This document shows positions 54,464 through 64,000 of a stretch of DNA of 64,000 nucleotides, piece by piece. How positions within the stretch are numbered: position 1 is the first letter of the stretch; each line of letters opens with the position of its first letter. Both the position numbers and the translations under genes were made by a program. Under the pieces are notes generated by a model. It made no database searches and was not told where the DNA came from. It saw only the letters and a program-made list of their open reading frames with translations. The DNA is from Adiantum capillus-veneris (taxonomy: Eukaryota; Streptophyta; Polypodiopsida; Polypodiales; Pteridaceae), in the NCBI GenBank assembly GCA_014529385.2, contig CM043967.1, positions 1,059,001 to 1,123,000 on the forward strand. Direction: 5' to 3'.

Positions 54464-55560
54464 CACCAAAGGAAGTTCCTGATCAGCCTCTCTACCAGGC
54501 TGATACAAGAACTCGAGAAGATCCAGCAAGAAGTGATGTACCACATAGTCGCCAACAACACCTGGTTGGCCACTACTACTCTGCCAGCCAAAGAGAGTAG
54601 TGCTACGCTCCAATGTAACAACTTTCTCCTGATAGACAGGAGAAGGGGAGCAATCTGCTGCTCGGGAGACAAGTCCAAACCAACCTGACAACCCAAGTAC
54701 CGAACTGCAGTCCCTGGGGGAATCCACCTAAAACCCTCTCTTGGCATCCAATCGGGTACAGGAGCACTACCAACCGAGAAAGCCACTGTCTTTCTCCAGT
54801 TGATCAATGTGCCCAATGCACAACAGAAGGTCTGCAGAGCCTGCTCACACCTGTGAAGGTTGGCCTCCTGGCCATCTAAGTACAAGGCTAAGTCGTCGGC
54901 AAACTCAGTGTCCAGAAGCTCATCTCCCCGAATAGGGAGTGCTAAGCCCCGTAGACCAACCTACTACGACACCAAAAACCTGCTCATCACCTCCGCATAG
55001 AACAAAAAGAAGAAGGGGGCAAGAGGACAGCCCTGTCTGACCGAACGTGTGAGCATGAAGCGATCACCTCTACCTCCCGCCAAAATTACCTGACTGTGAG
55101 CCTGTCTGTACAAAGCTGACACCCCTCTGATCCAAGCATCTGAGAAGCCCATCCTGCGTAGAGTGCCCTCTAGAAAGTCCCAGTCAACTCTGTCGTATGC
55201 CTTCTCAAAATCGAGAAGAAGAATCACTAGGTCCTCGCCACGGAGCCGTGCCAGGGCAGAAGCCTCCCAAAAAGTAAAGATGTTTTCAAGGATACTGCAT
55301 TCCTTGACCAAACCTGTCTGAGTCTCATGTATAAGGCTCTCTAGAAGTGGCTGAATCCTCAAACTCAGAGCCTTGGCAAGAATTTTGTAGGCTGAGTTGA
55401 GGATGGTGATGGGCTGCCACCGTCGAATCTCATTTAAGGAGCCACCCTCCTTGGGAATGAGGTAGATCAGGCCCTCACTCATGCCGTCAGGCATCACTCT
55501 TGTGTGCAAAATGTCCTGAAAAGCACTACAAAGATCTGGGCCAAGCAAGTCCTAGTACTC
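54464..55560 (-). pseudogene. LINE-1 reverse transcriptase
   Basis: Frame 54964-55548 holds GLIYLIPKEGGSLNEIRRWQ, PITILNSAYKILAKALSLRI, ILLLDFEKAYDRVDWDFLEG and RQGCPLAPFFFLFYAEV. After a stop, TEFADDLALYLDGQ gives the FADD active site near 54890, then LINWRKTVAFSVG and GTAVRYLGCQVGLDLS. It is a non-LTR reverse transcriptase of the L1 group with both palm Asp motifs kept, split by stops. Confidence 0.92.
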
Positions 55561-56190
55561 CAAGAAAAAACTGGGAGTCAGCCCATCCTCACTTGGACAA
55601 CGACCACGGGGGAGGGCCCTAAGAGCCGTGTGCAGCTCCTCGAGCTGAAGTGGTAGCTCAAGCCTCTGACGCATCTCCTCAGTCACAAGACAATTTGTGC
55701 CCAAACTTGCTCCCTGCATGCATCCCGGCGCTCTGACTGGGGCTCTGCAAACAGTAACTCACGGTATAGTCAGTAGCAACTGCACGCATATCCTCGGGCT
55801 CAGAAGCAACTGACCCATCTGGCCTCCTCAACTGACTGACCTTGGCATGCGAATGCCGAGGTCCCACTGCCTCAAAGAAAGCACCCATCACTCTGTCGCC
55901 CACCTGGGTTCGCTGAGCTGCCTGTCTGTGGAAAGCAAACTCATGTCGCCTCTCCTCTCTGCTAACAAGCTCCTGACGAGCCTACTGTAGCTGCTCCTCC
56001 ATCCAAGGACTGTCTGGATGTTGCTCCTGCATCCTCTGTAGCGAAACAATGCCCCATCTGAGACGCTGTTGCTCCTCTCTCGCTGCAGCCCACGGCGAGC
56101 TAGAGACTCTTGGAGAAAAAAACGGCTAATCTGAGCTAGGCCTGAGGCCACTCTGTCAGCAGGAGAATCCTACCTGTCCAAGCTCTCTAT
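55561..56190 (-). pseudogene. LINE-1 ORF2 endonuclease-RT linker
   Basis: Broken frames include GDRVMGAFFEAVGPRHSHAK at 55679-55903, equivalent to the conserved GDRxxxFF segment before L1 reverse transcriptase. The rest is helical, charged sequence with stops. Confidence 0.75.
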
Positions 56191-57026
56191 CTAGAGAGTC
56201 TCTACCCGCTCTTTGAGTGATGAGTCTAACAAGACCCTCTCTGGGATGCGAAGCATCATGCTCCCACTCCTATGCATGTCTGCCACTGTGAGGATCACTG
56301 GTGCATGGTCCGAGAAGGAAGTCCCTGCCAGAATGCCCACTGTCCCTCCCAAGTCACTGAAATGGTCACTAGTGTAGAAGCGATCTATCCGCGATAGATT
56401 CACTCCTCCCACTCTGCGGTCCAAACGAGATAAGGCAAGGTTGTCTGGGGGCCTCACAAAACCAGAGTGCTGCCAAACATCCGAGACCCTCAGAGTCATA
56501 CAAAACCTCTCCCAAGCTGCCAGCTCAACTCCATGCACAGTATCAATCTTGTCAGAAGGGTCCTCCAACATGTTGAAGTCCCCTCCTATGCACCAGTGTT
56601 CTGCCTGCGGCAAAGACTCAACTCTCTGTGACCAAAACTCTGCTCGAGCACTCGCCACATTGGGCGCATAGATGTTCAGGAAGCCCACTAGGCAACCCTG
56701 AACCTACATAGTAATCCATTGAGCCCTGCCTGGCACAATAATCCCTCTGCCCACAATGGCCTGCTGCAAAGAGTCCGCAATAGTCAATACATACCTCACC
56801 CTGGATGCCTCCAGGTCCAAAAGCAGCTGACAAAAAAGTGTCATATCGTCCACGCAAGAGCTGACCACAACGTCTAATGCGGCTCACACAAATGGTGCTC
56901 CTAAAGCATAAGGAGATCAATCCCTCCTCCCACAAGGCAGCATTGAAGCTCCTGACGCAGTCGGCCCCGCTGACGCTGAAACTGGGGCCCACCTAGTCCC
57001 TGCACGTTCCATGAGACGATCCTCAT
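56191..57026 (-). pseudogene. LINE-1 APE-type endonuclease (start of ORF2)
   Basis: ORF2 opens at ATG 57026-57024 with MRIVSWNVQGLGGPQFQRQR. A TAG stands where LINE-2 has CAG just before EHHL. In frame 56191-56688 come MGFLNIYAPN, WCIGGDFNMLEDPSD, VNLSRIDRFYTSDHF and GTSFSDHAPVIL, the conserved GDFN, SRID and SDH blocks of APE-type LINE endonucleases. About 12 residues are missing after DKI relative to LINE-2 (small deletion). Confidence 0.88.
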
Positions 57027-58927
57027 GGGGAGCGAGAGAGAACTGATGCTGCCGCAGCAGCTAGACGGGCTATCTTCAAGGCTGGCTTGGATGGGGAGTA
57101 ATCCGCATCCGAACGTCCTCTAGATAGGCGTGACTGCAACGAGTGCCTGGCCCAAGCCCAAGCAGAGCGAGCCGTACGTAAAGCAGCCTCCTCTGTCCAG
57201 GAGTCCTCATGAATGTATACATAGCATGGCAAGCACTGTGTATCGGCAAAGAAGTAAACCACAATGTGTCTACATCCTGCTGAATCTAGAGGTGTCACCG
57301 CAAACTTAGCCAATGGCCACAGAGTCTGAAGCATGTATGTAACTCCTAGTTCTCCCATGTGGTGAGAGAACTCTAGGACCTGTGTGTGCAACCATCGCAA
57401 CACTGAGTCGCGAGTCCACTCTATCTGGTCCCTGCCGCAGAGGGGAAAGGAGAAGCCAACTGCTGAGTCCAAGGCCTCTGTCCCCCTAGCTGCAAGGAAC
57501 AGAACATGGACCCTGAAGCAGGCTGCCTCATGGTCTGTTGAGGGGTCGCCGAGAAAACGAGTGAAGTCGTAGTCGAAGAAATCCCATCGGCGCCGGATGT
57601 CAATGCTCGTCAGACCTCGAGGGATATCGGCAAGGGGGGACGTTTGTACCTGTAGAGGGGGCCGCAAGAAAGGTTGTCCCTCTCTCGCCAAGCGACTCGT
57701 GGCAAAGGCGCTGCCAAGAGATCTCCTAGCAGCCGGAGAAGGCCTTGCCCCCTGGGACAACTATGGAACTGAAGCGAGAGAGGGGGGAGAAGGAGCAGGG
57801 GGGAGCGGTGGAGAAGGGGGGCGTGGGGGAGCGGTAGAGGTAGAGGGGCGGGAGGAAGAGACGGCGGGAGCAGGAGGCGGGGAGGAGGATGAGGAAGAGG
57901 GGGGTAACTCTGGAGGGGGAGGGGCTGTCGAGGGTGAAGCTGGGGTGGGGGCTCGAGCAGGGACCTCATCCTGCTCAAGAGGACCAAACCGGTTCCCCGT
58001 GGGAACCCACTGCTGCTGAGTAGTCGCCTGAGGACCACTCTGAGTGCCAGGCTGTCGCTGTGGCCCTTGTCGTCGTCGACCACGGACTTGCTGCCATCCC
58101 TCCTCCGCTGGAGCCCCAGGCTCAGAGAGTGGCTCTACATGTGTGCGCTGTGTCTCTGTCTGTGTCTGCTGGCCAGCCTTTGCAGGCTGGGGCTGAGGCT
58201 GTGGTGTAGGTCGAGGCCTCCTCCTTGGACAGGCCTTCATTAGATGGCCCATCTGTCGACAAATGAAGCACTGGTTCGGGAGGCCCGAATACTCCACACT
58301 CTATCTAAACCAACCCCCACTCACCCGAGGCAGAAGAATAACCTTCGGGAGCGTGTGAGTGTCTCTGACCAAAACGGGAACTGAGGAAATGCCAGCTGCC
58401 TTGGCAGCTACTAAGGCTACCATGCGAGGTGTCTCCAGGACAGTCCCAATGGCTGAGCCGATCCTGGACAAAAGTGGTAAGTACTCCCTCCGCAAACCCG
58501 GAAAGCAGACAGAGATGGGGATGTCTGCCTCCTCTACTAGAACATCCGAAGCAGGGTCGAAACCATGTCTCCACAGTCGAAAGTAGACTCGTGCTGCTCG
58601 GATGGTCAATGGACTCATGGCGATGACCTTGGACGCCATCTCGAAGGTCTCAAACTCGATCTGATAGTAACCTCGTCCGAGTATCTGTACGTCCAAGATC
58701 TTGCCCACCTCTGCGAGAAGGCGGGCCTGGAGAAGGTCACGCAGCTCTCCTCTGCTAGGTCGGGTACCGAGAATCTTGCAGATGACCGAAGTCGCCTGCA
58801 AGCGCTCTACCTCTGCGGCTAGGCTCGCTTGCTCTGTCGGCAAAAGAGCAAGTCGAATGGTGGGCTCAACGGGGTCGGCCGAGGGGGCTTCGGACGAGTC
58901 TCTCTGTGGCGGAGCTGGAGCCTCCAT
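57023..58927 (-). pseudogene. LINE-1 ORF1 (RNA-binding protein) with two TAG stops
   Basis: One frame of 635 codons from ATG 58927 to TGA 57023, with TAG at 58303-58301 and 57763-57761 only. The first part (MEAPAPPQRDSSEAPSADPV to VSGGWFR) has the pattern of plant LINE ORF1 DUF4283 domains. Then CFICRQMGHLMKACPRRR is a CX2CX4HX4C zinc knuckle, followed by a Pro/Gln-rich segment and a C-terminal domain (FTRFLGDPSTDHEAACFRVH, VYIHEDSWTEEAALRTARSA) of unknown role. The final TGA overlaps the ORF2 start as ATGA. Confidence 0.88.
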
Positions 58928-58929
58928 CT

Positions 58930-59300
58930 GTGTCTACTGCTGTGTCGAAGAAGCGGGCGGTGAAGCGACTCTGTAGCCGAGCACACCGAGGCACTGTTCA
59001 AATAAACAATGCTACCAGAGCCAAGTGCAGGAGGCTTCGGGGAGGAGGAGGGGGGGGGGGGGGAGGGGGGGTTTGAAAGGCGGCGCGAGAGGGGGACAGC
59101 TGGCGGGCTGGGAGGCAGCGCGAGCTGGGGGCAACGGCAGGTACGCGCAGCAGGGGGTGGGCGGGCTGGGCTGCCGCGCGCAAGGGAAGGCGGGGACGGG
59201 GGGTAGCGCGAGGGCAACAAGCAGGGGAGGGGGGAGGGGGGCAGCAAGGGGGCGGGGGGTGTTCAGCAGTAGCGAGCGTGTGTTACTTGAAATGGAATTC
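58930..59300 (-). other. LINE-1 5' leader, GC-rich
   Basis: Strongly C-rich on the minus strand (G-rich on +), with homopolymer-like runs at 59045-59070. Frames on both strands are low complexity. Likely internal promoter/leader region of the LINE. Confidence 0.6.
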
Positions 59301-59640
59301 CTCACTTTACCCTTATTCTTTTTGTCCTTACGTGCCAAAATCCGTTCACAAACAAGGATCTCCTCGTTTTCTTCCACTTCGGGTTGCTCATCCGGCTCCC
59401 CATCTTCGGACACATCACCTTTAAAAGGTTTCAAGAGACTCACATGAAATGCATTGTGAATCCTCGAAGTGTCAGGCAGTCTCAATCGGAAGGAGACATC
59501 ATTGATCTTTTCGGAGATCTGGAAAGGTCCGTAGTATCTCATACTGAGCTTTGGAAAAAGCCTCTCCTTTCCCTTTTTCTTTCTCAGACGTGCCTTCTCA
59601 AAACGTAAGAGCACCCAATCATCCTATTTCAATTTCAAAT
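59301..59640 (-). pseudogene. E3 integrase C-terminus and first part of chromodomain
   Basis: Frame 59012-59614 reads [54 protein letters not shown] and then [20 protein letters not shown], the chromodomain start. It then passes into LINE-1 leader sequence. Confidence 0.88.
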
Positions 59641-60600
59641 TGTGACGATGGCGATCTGCTGCCTTTTTTTCTTTCTTGAGATTTCTGCAAAGCCTCGCGG
59701 ACCTTGGCAAAAGCCGTGTCCAAGTCACACGTGTACTCATCCGCTTCAAAAATCTTATCTTTCGTGCTTAGGAAGGGTGGAACCTTCGCAGCACCTTCAT
59801 AATCTCAAATGGCCCCGTCGAAGAGTGTATCGTGTTATTGTATGCAAATCCCACCAAAGGTAGATACTTTTCCCATTGAGTCTTCTGATCCGCGATATAA
59901 GACTTCAATACATCTAAAACCACTAAATTGGCAATCTCAGATTGCCCATCAGTCTACGGGTGGAAAGATGACGAGAACTGCAACTGTGTGCCAATGTTCT
60001 CCCAAATTGCCTTCTAAAACAAACTCGTGAATCCGGGGTCTCTGTCGGAGACAATCGTCTCGGGCATGCCATGTAATCTGAAAATCTGGGCCACAAACAG
60101 TCTCGCTAAGTGATCCGGCTTGACTATTTTCTTCACTGGAATGAAATGAGCCTACTTGCTAAATCTGTCAATAACAATCCAGATACTATCGTGACCACTC
60201 TATGTTCTCGGGAGATCAAAAATGAAATCCATTGCAATACTTTCCCCGGGGCGGGTGGGTATGGGCAAAGGCTATAACAATCCCTGTGCTTTATGCCTGT
60301 CAAACTTGACCTTCTGGCATACCAAGCAATTGCGCACAAACTCGTCCACATCCTTCTTGAGTCTCGCCCAAAAGAAGTATCTTTCTACCCCTTTCAAGGT
60401 GGTAGCAATGGCGCAGTGACCCGTAAAAGGCAGACAATGGCATTCGGTCATAACCTTTTCCCTCAAGGGCTATGTAACGCACAACATGGTTTTCCTCATC
60501 AAGTAGCCATCCCGAATGGAATATCCCGCTACTATCTCCCCATCCCGTATCCCTCTGAAAACGGATGCAAATTTCGTATCTGTGTCATACTGGTTGACCA
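59641..60600 (-). pseudogene. E3 integrase zinc module and core
   Basis: Zinc module in 60272-60466 (CLPFTGHCAIATTLKGVERY and NCLVCQKVKFDRHK). Core parts are scattered over frames down to about 59800, aligning with E2 at 37380-38110. Many stops. Confidence 0.8.
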
Positions 60601-60614
60601 TATCCTCGAAGCTC

Positions 60615-61163
60615 CTATGATGTATCGCGGAAATAGCTTCCGAGACAAAGCATCTGCCACCAAATTCTCATGTCCTTGAACATGGACAATCTAGAAGTGA
60701 AACTGTGACAAGATGTTCGCCCATCGCATCTGCTTTTCCGATAGCTGCTTCTGTGACAAGAAGTAGCGTAAATCTGATGGTCTTTAAAGACAGTAAAATC
60801 CGCTCCGAGTAGGTAGCGCCGCCACTGAGTAAGAGCATGGATAACCTCCAAAAGCTCTTTCTCGTAAGTCTGTGCTGTCAATTCCGGCCTTGAGAACAAT
60901 CGGCTCTCGTAAGCAATGACATGGCCTTCTTGCATTAAGACCGCACCCAGACTACGACCACAAGCATCACAATATACTTCAAATGACTTCTGTAAGTCCG
61001 CGGCAGAGTCAAAACTCGTCCCGTAGTCAATTTCTCTTTTAATGTCTGAAAGGCAGTCACCTCTGTGGGTCCCCACGAGAAAGGGACTCCTTTCTGTGTC
61101 AACATATGCAAAGGGAAAGCAGCCTCTACAAACTTTCTTATGAACCGCCAGTACTACGAACAT
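60615..61163 (-). pseudogene. E3 RNase H
   Basis: Frame with SFEVYCDACGRSLGAVLMQE, HVIAYESRLFSRPELTAQTY, KELLEVIHALTQWRRYLLGA and FTVFKDHQ; a frameshift follows. Same domain as E2 37960-38583. Confidence 0.85.
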
Positions 61164-62073
61164 AAGCCCAAGAAGCTTCTAACTTCATGGACATTCTTCA
61201 AATCGGGCAAATCACATATAGTCTCTATCTTGGCCAGGTCCATCTACAGTCCTGCTGCTGAGATGATGTGTCTCAAAAACTGGATCTCTGGTAGGAAAAA
61301 TTCACTTTTCTTTTCATTAATCACTAACTTGTGACCTCGTAATGCCTGAAAGACTTGAAGCATATGATCTCTATGTTCTGCCTCATCCTTGGAGAAAACA
61401 ATGATGTCGTCAAAGAAAGTGCCAACGAATAGTTTGTACTCTCGAAAAATCCTGTCCATCATCCGGTTAAATGTCGTAGGAGCATTGGTTAAGCCAAAAA
61501 GCATCACCAAAAACTCAAATAACCCAAAAGTCGTCCGAAAGACTTTCTTGTAGATGTCTCCCGGCGCGATTCGGATTTGATGACATCCACTCTTCAAATC
61601 GATCCTGCTAAAGCACGAGGATCCCTGTAATCTGTCAAGTATATCATCGATCCTAGGAATCCGAAATTTGTTCTTGATGGTGATTTTGTTGAGAGCTCTA
61701 TAATTGATGCACATTCTCCAAGATCCGTCTTTCTTCAAAACCCAACCAACAACACTGGATAGGAGTACGGTGAAGTACTAGGCTCGACAAGACCCTTTTC
61801 CAAGAGGTCTTTCACTTGGTTTATAATTTCTTCGTTCTAAGCTCGGCTCACACGGTAAGGTGGCCGGTTCGGTGGTGTGCTTCCAGGTATCAGATCAATG
61901 GTATGATTTTCAGGACGAGCGGGTGGTAGCTCGCCTGGCAGGCCCTCTGAGAAGCAATCGGCATGAGAGTGGAGAAAATCTTGGTGTTCCTTATCAAGTT
62001 CAGACATATTTGTCCTATCCTCATCACTCAACTCTTTCATAAAGATCGAGTAAACAAACAGACTAGATTTCAT
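61164..62073 (-). pseudogene. E3 reverse transcriptase
   Basis: Frame 61837-62073 gives the RT N-terminus ([20 protein letters not shown]). Frame 61244-61738 gives [60 protein letters not shown] and VGTFFDDIIVFSKDEAEHRD, with FFDD intact. Separated by a frameshift at about 61740. Confidence 0.88.
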
Positions 62074-62167
62074 TAATTTGAAAATGGCCGGAGCCGATAC
62101 AGTAGGGACAGACTCACCCTTAAGTTTTACATCGAGTACAATGGTTCTGCCCTTCTCTTAGTACAGA

Positions 62168-62563
62168 CTAAGTTCGAGCATTCCTAATCTTAGAGTGGTC
62201 TGAGTAATGCCCTCCTGAGAAAGCTATGTTAAACTGTTGTACAAAAGACAAATCCTTCGAAGCATCTCTATAACCAGAAAACGTGTCAAATTTAATTGAT
62301 TGTCCACCTTCCTTAAACTCTCGGACTTTCTGGCTTTTGTCTTCCAGAAAGTCATACTGGTTGGCTTTATAAAAATTCTTCTTCTTTGCATAAAAGTTGT
62401 TGTCATCAGAGTCCGAACGAGACGAGTCCTCTATAGAACTCTCAACCATGGGGCGAGATTTAGACTTCTTTGCATTTTTCTTGCCCTTTCCGAAGCTTTG
62501 CTTTTTGCTTCGCTTTTTGCCTTTTCTGTCTTCTTCGCTCGAGTCAGATGAGCTAGAAGAACT

Positions 62564-62595
<32 letters not shown>

Positions 62596-63120
62596 AAGAA
62601 CTGGGTACTCCTTCAAATCGAACACGCTTCTTCTGCTTTCTTGCCTTTTCAAAAGTAGGCTAACGACCCAAATATCCCGGGAAGTCAACGCCTTTCTTCT
62701 GCTTTTTGTCGTGCTTTTTAGCCTTGTTCTGCGCGTCAAAAAGCTGAGCAATTCGTGCATCAACCACCTCTTCTAATTCTTGCTCTGTATACTTCCTAGG
62801 AGTAGGAGGTCTCTTGAGAGCGGGTTTGTGGGGTGGTTTTGTGGTCTTCCGCCACTGCGTGTGCACCTCATCGAAAGAAGTCTGGCTTATATATTTTGCA
62901 AATTTCGGGTCCTTCGCAAAATTAAGCATCATCTTTGTTGCATCGCCGATCGATTGTTGACGCTCCATCTCTTGACGCTCCGCCTGAGTAGGCCGAGGCG
63001 GGCCGTACTCCTCAGGTGAATCTTCGTTGTGGTCTCTTCCCGCATCTCCGGATGCAGAGGAAGTCGACTGATCTTTGCCTGAAGCCGTAGGTGCCACGTA
63101 AAAAGGATCGGATTTCTCGT
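62168..63120 (-). pseudogene. E3 gag (N-terminal and part of capsid)
   Basis: Frames 62660-63190 and 62168-62449 encode an acidic/Pro-rich start, MMLNFAKDPKFAKYISQTSF, EQELEEVVDARIAQLFDAQN, a Ser-rich and Lys-rich stretch, and VREFKEGGQSIKFDTFSGYR, DASKDLSFVQQFNIAFSGGH (capsid start). The rest of capsid, the zinc knuckle and most of the protease are deleted: at about 62155 the sequence continues with the protease end (RTIVLDVK in another frame). TAA/TAG and frame breaks at 62640-62660. Confidence 0.82.
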
Positions 63121-63136
63121 AGGAGAGAAATCGGCC

Positions 63137-63150
63137 GCTCTCTGATACCA
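63137..63150 (-). promoter_or_regulatory. primer-binding site of E3
   Basis: On the minus strand TGGTATCAGAGAGC one base from the 5' LTR end, complementary to initiator Met-tRNA except near the end. Confidence 0.75.
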
Positions 63151-63151
63151 C

Positions 63152-63760
63152 TGTAACAGACTTGGACACTCCAAGTCGAGAATCTACCACGACACCTCAA
63201 ATAATCACTTCAAAACAGTTCACAGTTCACAATTGATTCGACACTGGTGGAGTTCCGTGCCTAGAGATATTGGCCCCAAAGACTGGCGACCCTTTCGACA
63301 TTTCTTTTTGTATTAATCTGTGTTCAAAGTACAAGAGTGCAGGCAGGCGCTCACACTCAGACTCTGCATCCAGATGCTCTGAGTTGTGAGGCCCTACCCA
63401 CAAGGGATGCTAAAAGCAGAGCCCAAAAGCTGGAAATCAAAAGCTTGGGTATATTTTAAAAGCCCTCATAAAATAAAGCAAAGGCTCTTTCTCTCTCTTT
63501 CTCTTATGCTTTAATAAAGCAAGAGCTCCTCTCTCCCTCCCATCTCTTGCGTAGAATAAAAGCAAAGCCAAAAGCTGTCCAAAAGCTGCCGGAATTTGCA
63601 CCGCGATTTGCGGGCGTCCATACAGCTGCCATGTGTCAGCCCTGCCGCATTTTCCGGGCCTGCCGTACAGAACCTGCCACGTCAGCAGTTCGGGTCTCTC
63701 GCGGGCTGTCCATACGGGAGGTGTGTGTGAACCGGATAGCCACGTCACCAGTTTGTGACA
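63152..63760 (-). repeat. 5' LTR of E3
   Basis: 609 bp. On the minus strand it starts TGTCACAAACTGGTGACGTG and ends GTCTGTTACA. Together with the 3' LTR and target duplication it fixes the element ends. Confidence 0.9.
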
Positions 63761-63886
63761 CTATCCAATCTAGTTTTACAATGCCCGTCCTTTCCCTTTC
63801 CATGAAGCCAAATCAACACCATTATGTAGGCGCCCATGGTGAGCAGACAATTTGCATGCCCCACATTACGCATGTTCCAGATGGAC
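63761..63886 (+). repeat. 243-bp tandem duplication, right part
   Basis: Continues the unit cut at 49540: CTATCCAATCTAGTTTTACA, then CCCATGGTGAGCAGACAATT and GTTCCAGATGGAC, as in 49305-49427. The last 114 bp of the window beyond it show no feature. Confidence 0.8.
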
Positions 63887-64000
63887 GAAATTGATTCACC
63901 ACAAAGAGTTGTCATGGCTTATTAATATTTGATACAAAGGCAAACATGTTCAATCAGAATCTAACATTACTGTTTAATAGCAACAATGTCCATAAATATA

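Larger units (their letters stand above)
52562..59300 (-). mobile_element. LINE-1: L1-type LINE inserted in E3 chromodomain
   Basis: About 6.74 kb, nearly full length. The flanks share CTNACTTTACCCTTNTTCTT at 52539-52560 and 59301-59321 (+ strand), a target duplication of 14-22 bp. A short A tract ends the element on the minus strand. Order: GC-rich leader (58930-59300), ORF1 (57023-58927), ORF2 with endonuclease, RT and a C-terminal part, 3' untranslated DNA (52562-53300). ORF2 has stops and frameshifts. Confidence 0.92.
49541..63760 (-). mobile_element. E3: chromodomain Ty3/gypsy element with nested LINE
   Basis: 14,220 bp between TTATC (49536-49540) and CTATC (63761-63765), target duplications differing at one base. 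Minus-strand order: 5' LTR 63152-63760, primer-binding site, gag (62168-63120), the last part of the protease joined to gag by a deletion near 62155, RT, RNase H, integrase, first part of the chromodomain (to 59301), LINE-1 (52562-59300), rest of the chromodomain (52415-52550), 3' untranslated part, polypurine tract, 3' LTR (49541-51827, with an insert). E3 without insertions would be about 5.7 kb. All genes are broken. Confidence 0.92.

Overview
The window is nuclear DNA from a land plant with a large, repeat-rich genome. The evidence is a spliced eukaryotic gene with GT-AG introns, several nested Ty3/gypsy retrotransposons (one of the plant-typical Tat kind with two RNase H domains, others with a chromodomain), a plant-type L1 LINE, retrotransposon primer-binding sites complementary to initiator Met-tRNA, and many long CT/GA, CA and TA microsatellites. 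A fern or another non-seed plant, or a gymnosperm, would fit the very long intron and TE load. That is inference; nothing here fixes the species.

Only one host gene is recognisable: a minus-strand homologue of the splicing factor CWF19 (CWF19-like protein 2). Seven exons at 12332-15330 encode the middle and the complete CwfJ C-terminal domains. An eighth exon at 33506-33737 fits in charge, splice sites and reading phase as the next upstream exon. If so, a single intron of 18,175 bp holds a complete 11.7-kb Tat-type Ty3 element (16198-27942, antisense to the gene, with ACAT target duplications), a small LTR with a primer-binding site, an integrase fragment, a 180-bp-arm inverted repeat and a copia relic. 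The first coding exon(s) were not found.

Layout: 1-3866 has no gene, but carries four copies of a palindromic repeat. 3867-10463 is a decayed minus-strand Ty3 element (E1) with a tandemly duplicated integrase zinc-binding module, a second retropepsin-like ORF behind the integrase, and a 772-bp solo LTR inserted in it with a 5-bp target duplication. 10464-12331 is LTR-like and microsatellite-rich DNA with copies of an unnamed repeat. 12332-33737 is the CWF19 locus. 33738-36149 shows no gene. 36150-42743 is a chromodomain Ty3 element (E2, minus) in which part of gag is inverted. 42744-44650 is an internally deleted LINE copy (plus). 44680-46898 is a stack of two related LTRs with short gag relics. 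47930-48662 is a plus-strand integrase fragment. 49541-63760 is a second chromodomain Ty3 element of the E2 family (E3, minus), with both LTRs and near-perfect target duplications. Its chromodomain is split by a 6.7-kb L1-type LINE with its own target duplication, and its 3' LTR carries a 1.7-kb insert. E3 itself landed in the second copy of a 243-bp tandem duplication.

The retroelement genes form the usual gag-PR-RT-RH-IN sets, but almost all carry stops or frameshifts. The most intact pieces are the Tat RNase H/integrase ORF (23593-25290) and LINE ORF1. I found no tRNA, rRNA, CRISPR or operon-like structures.
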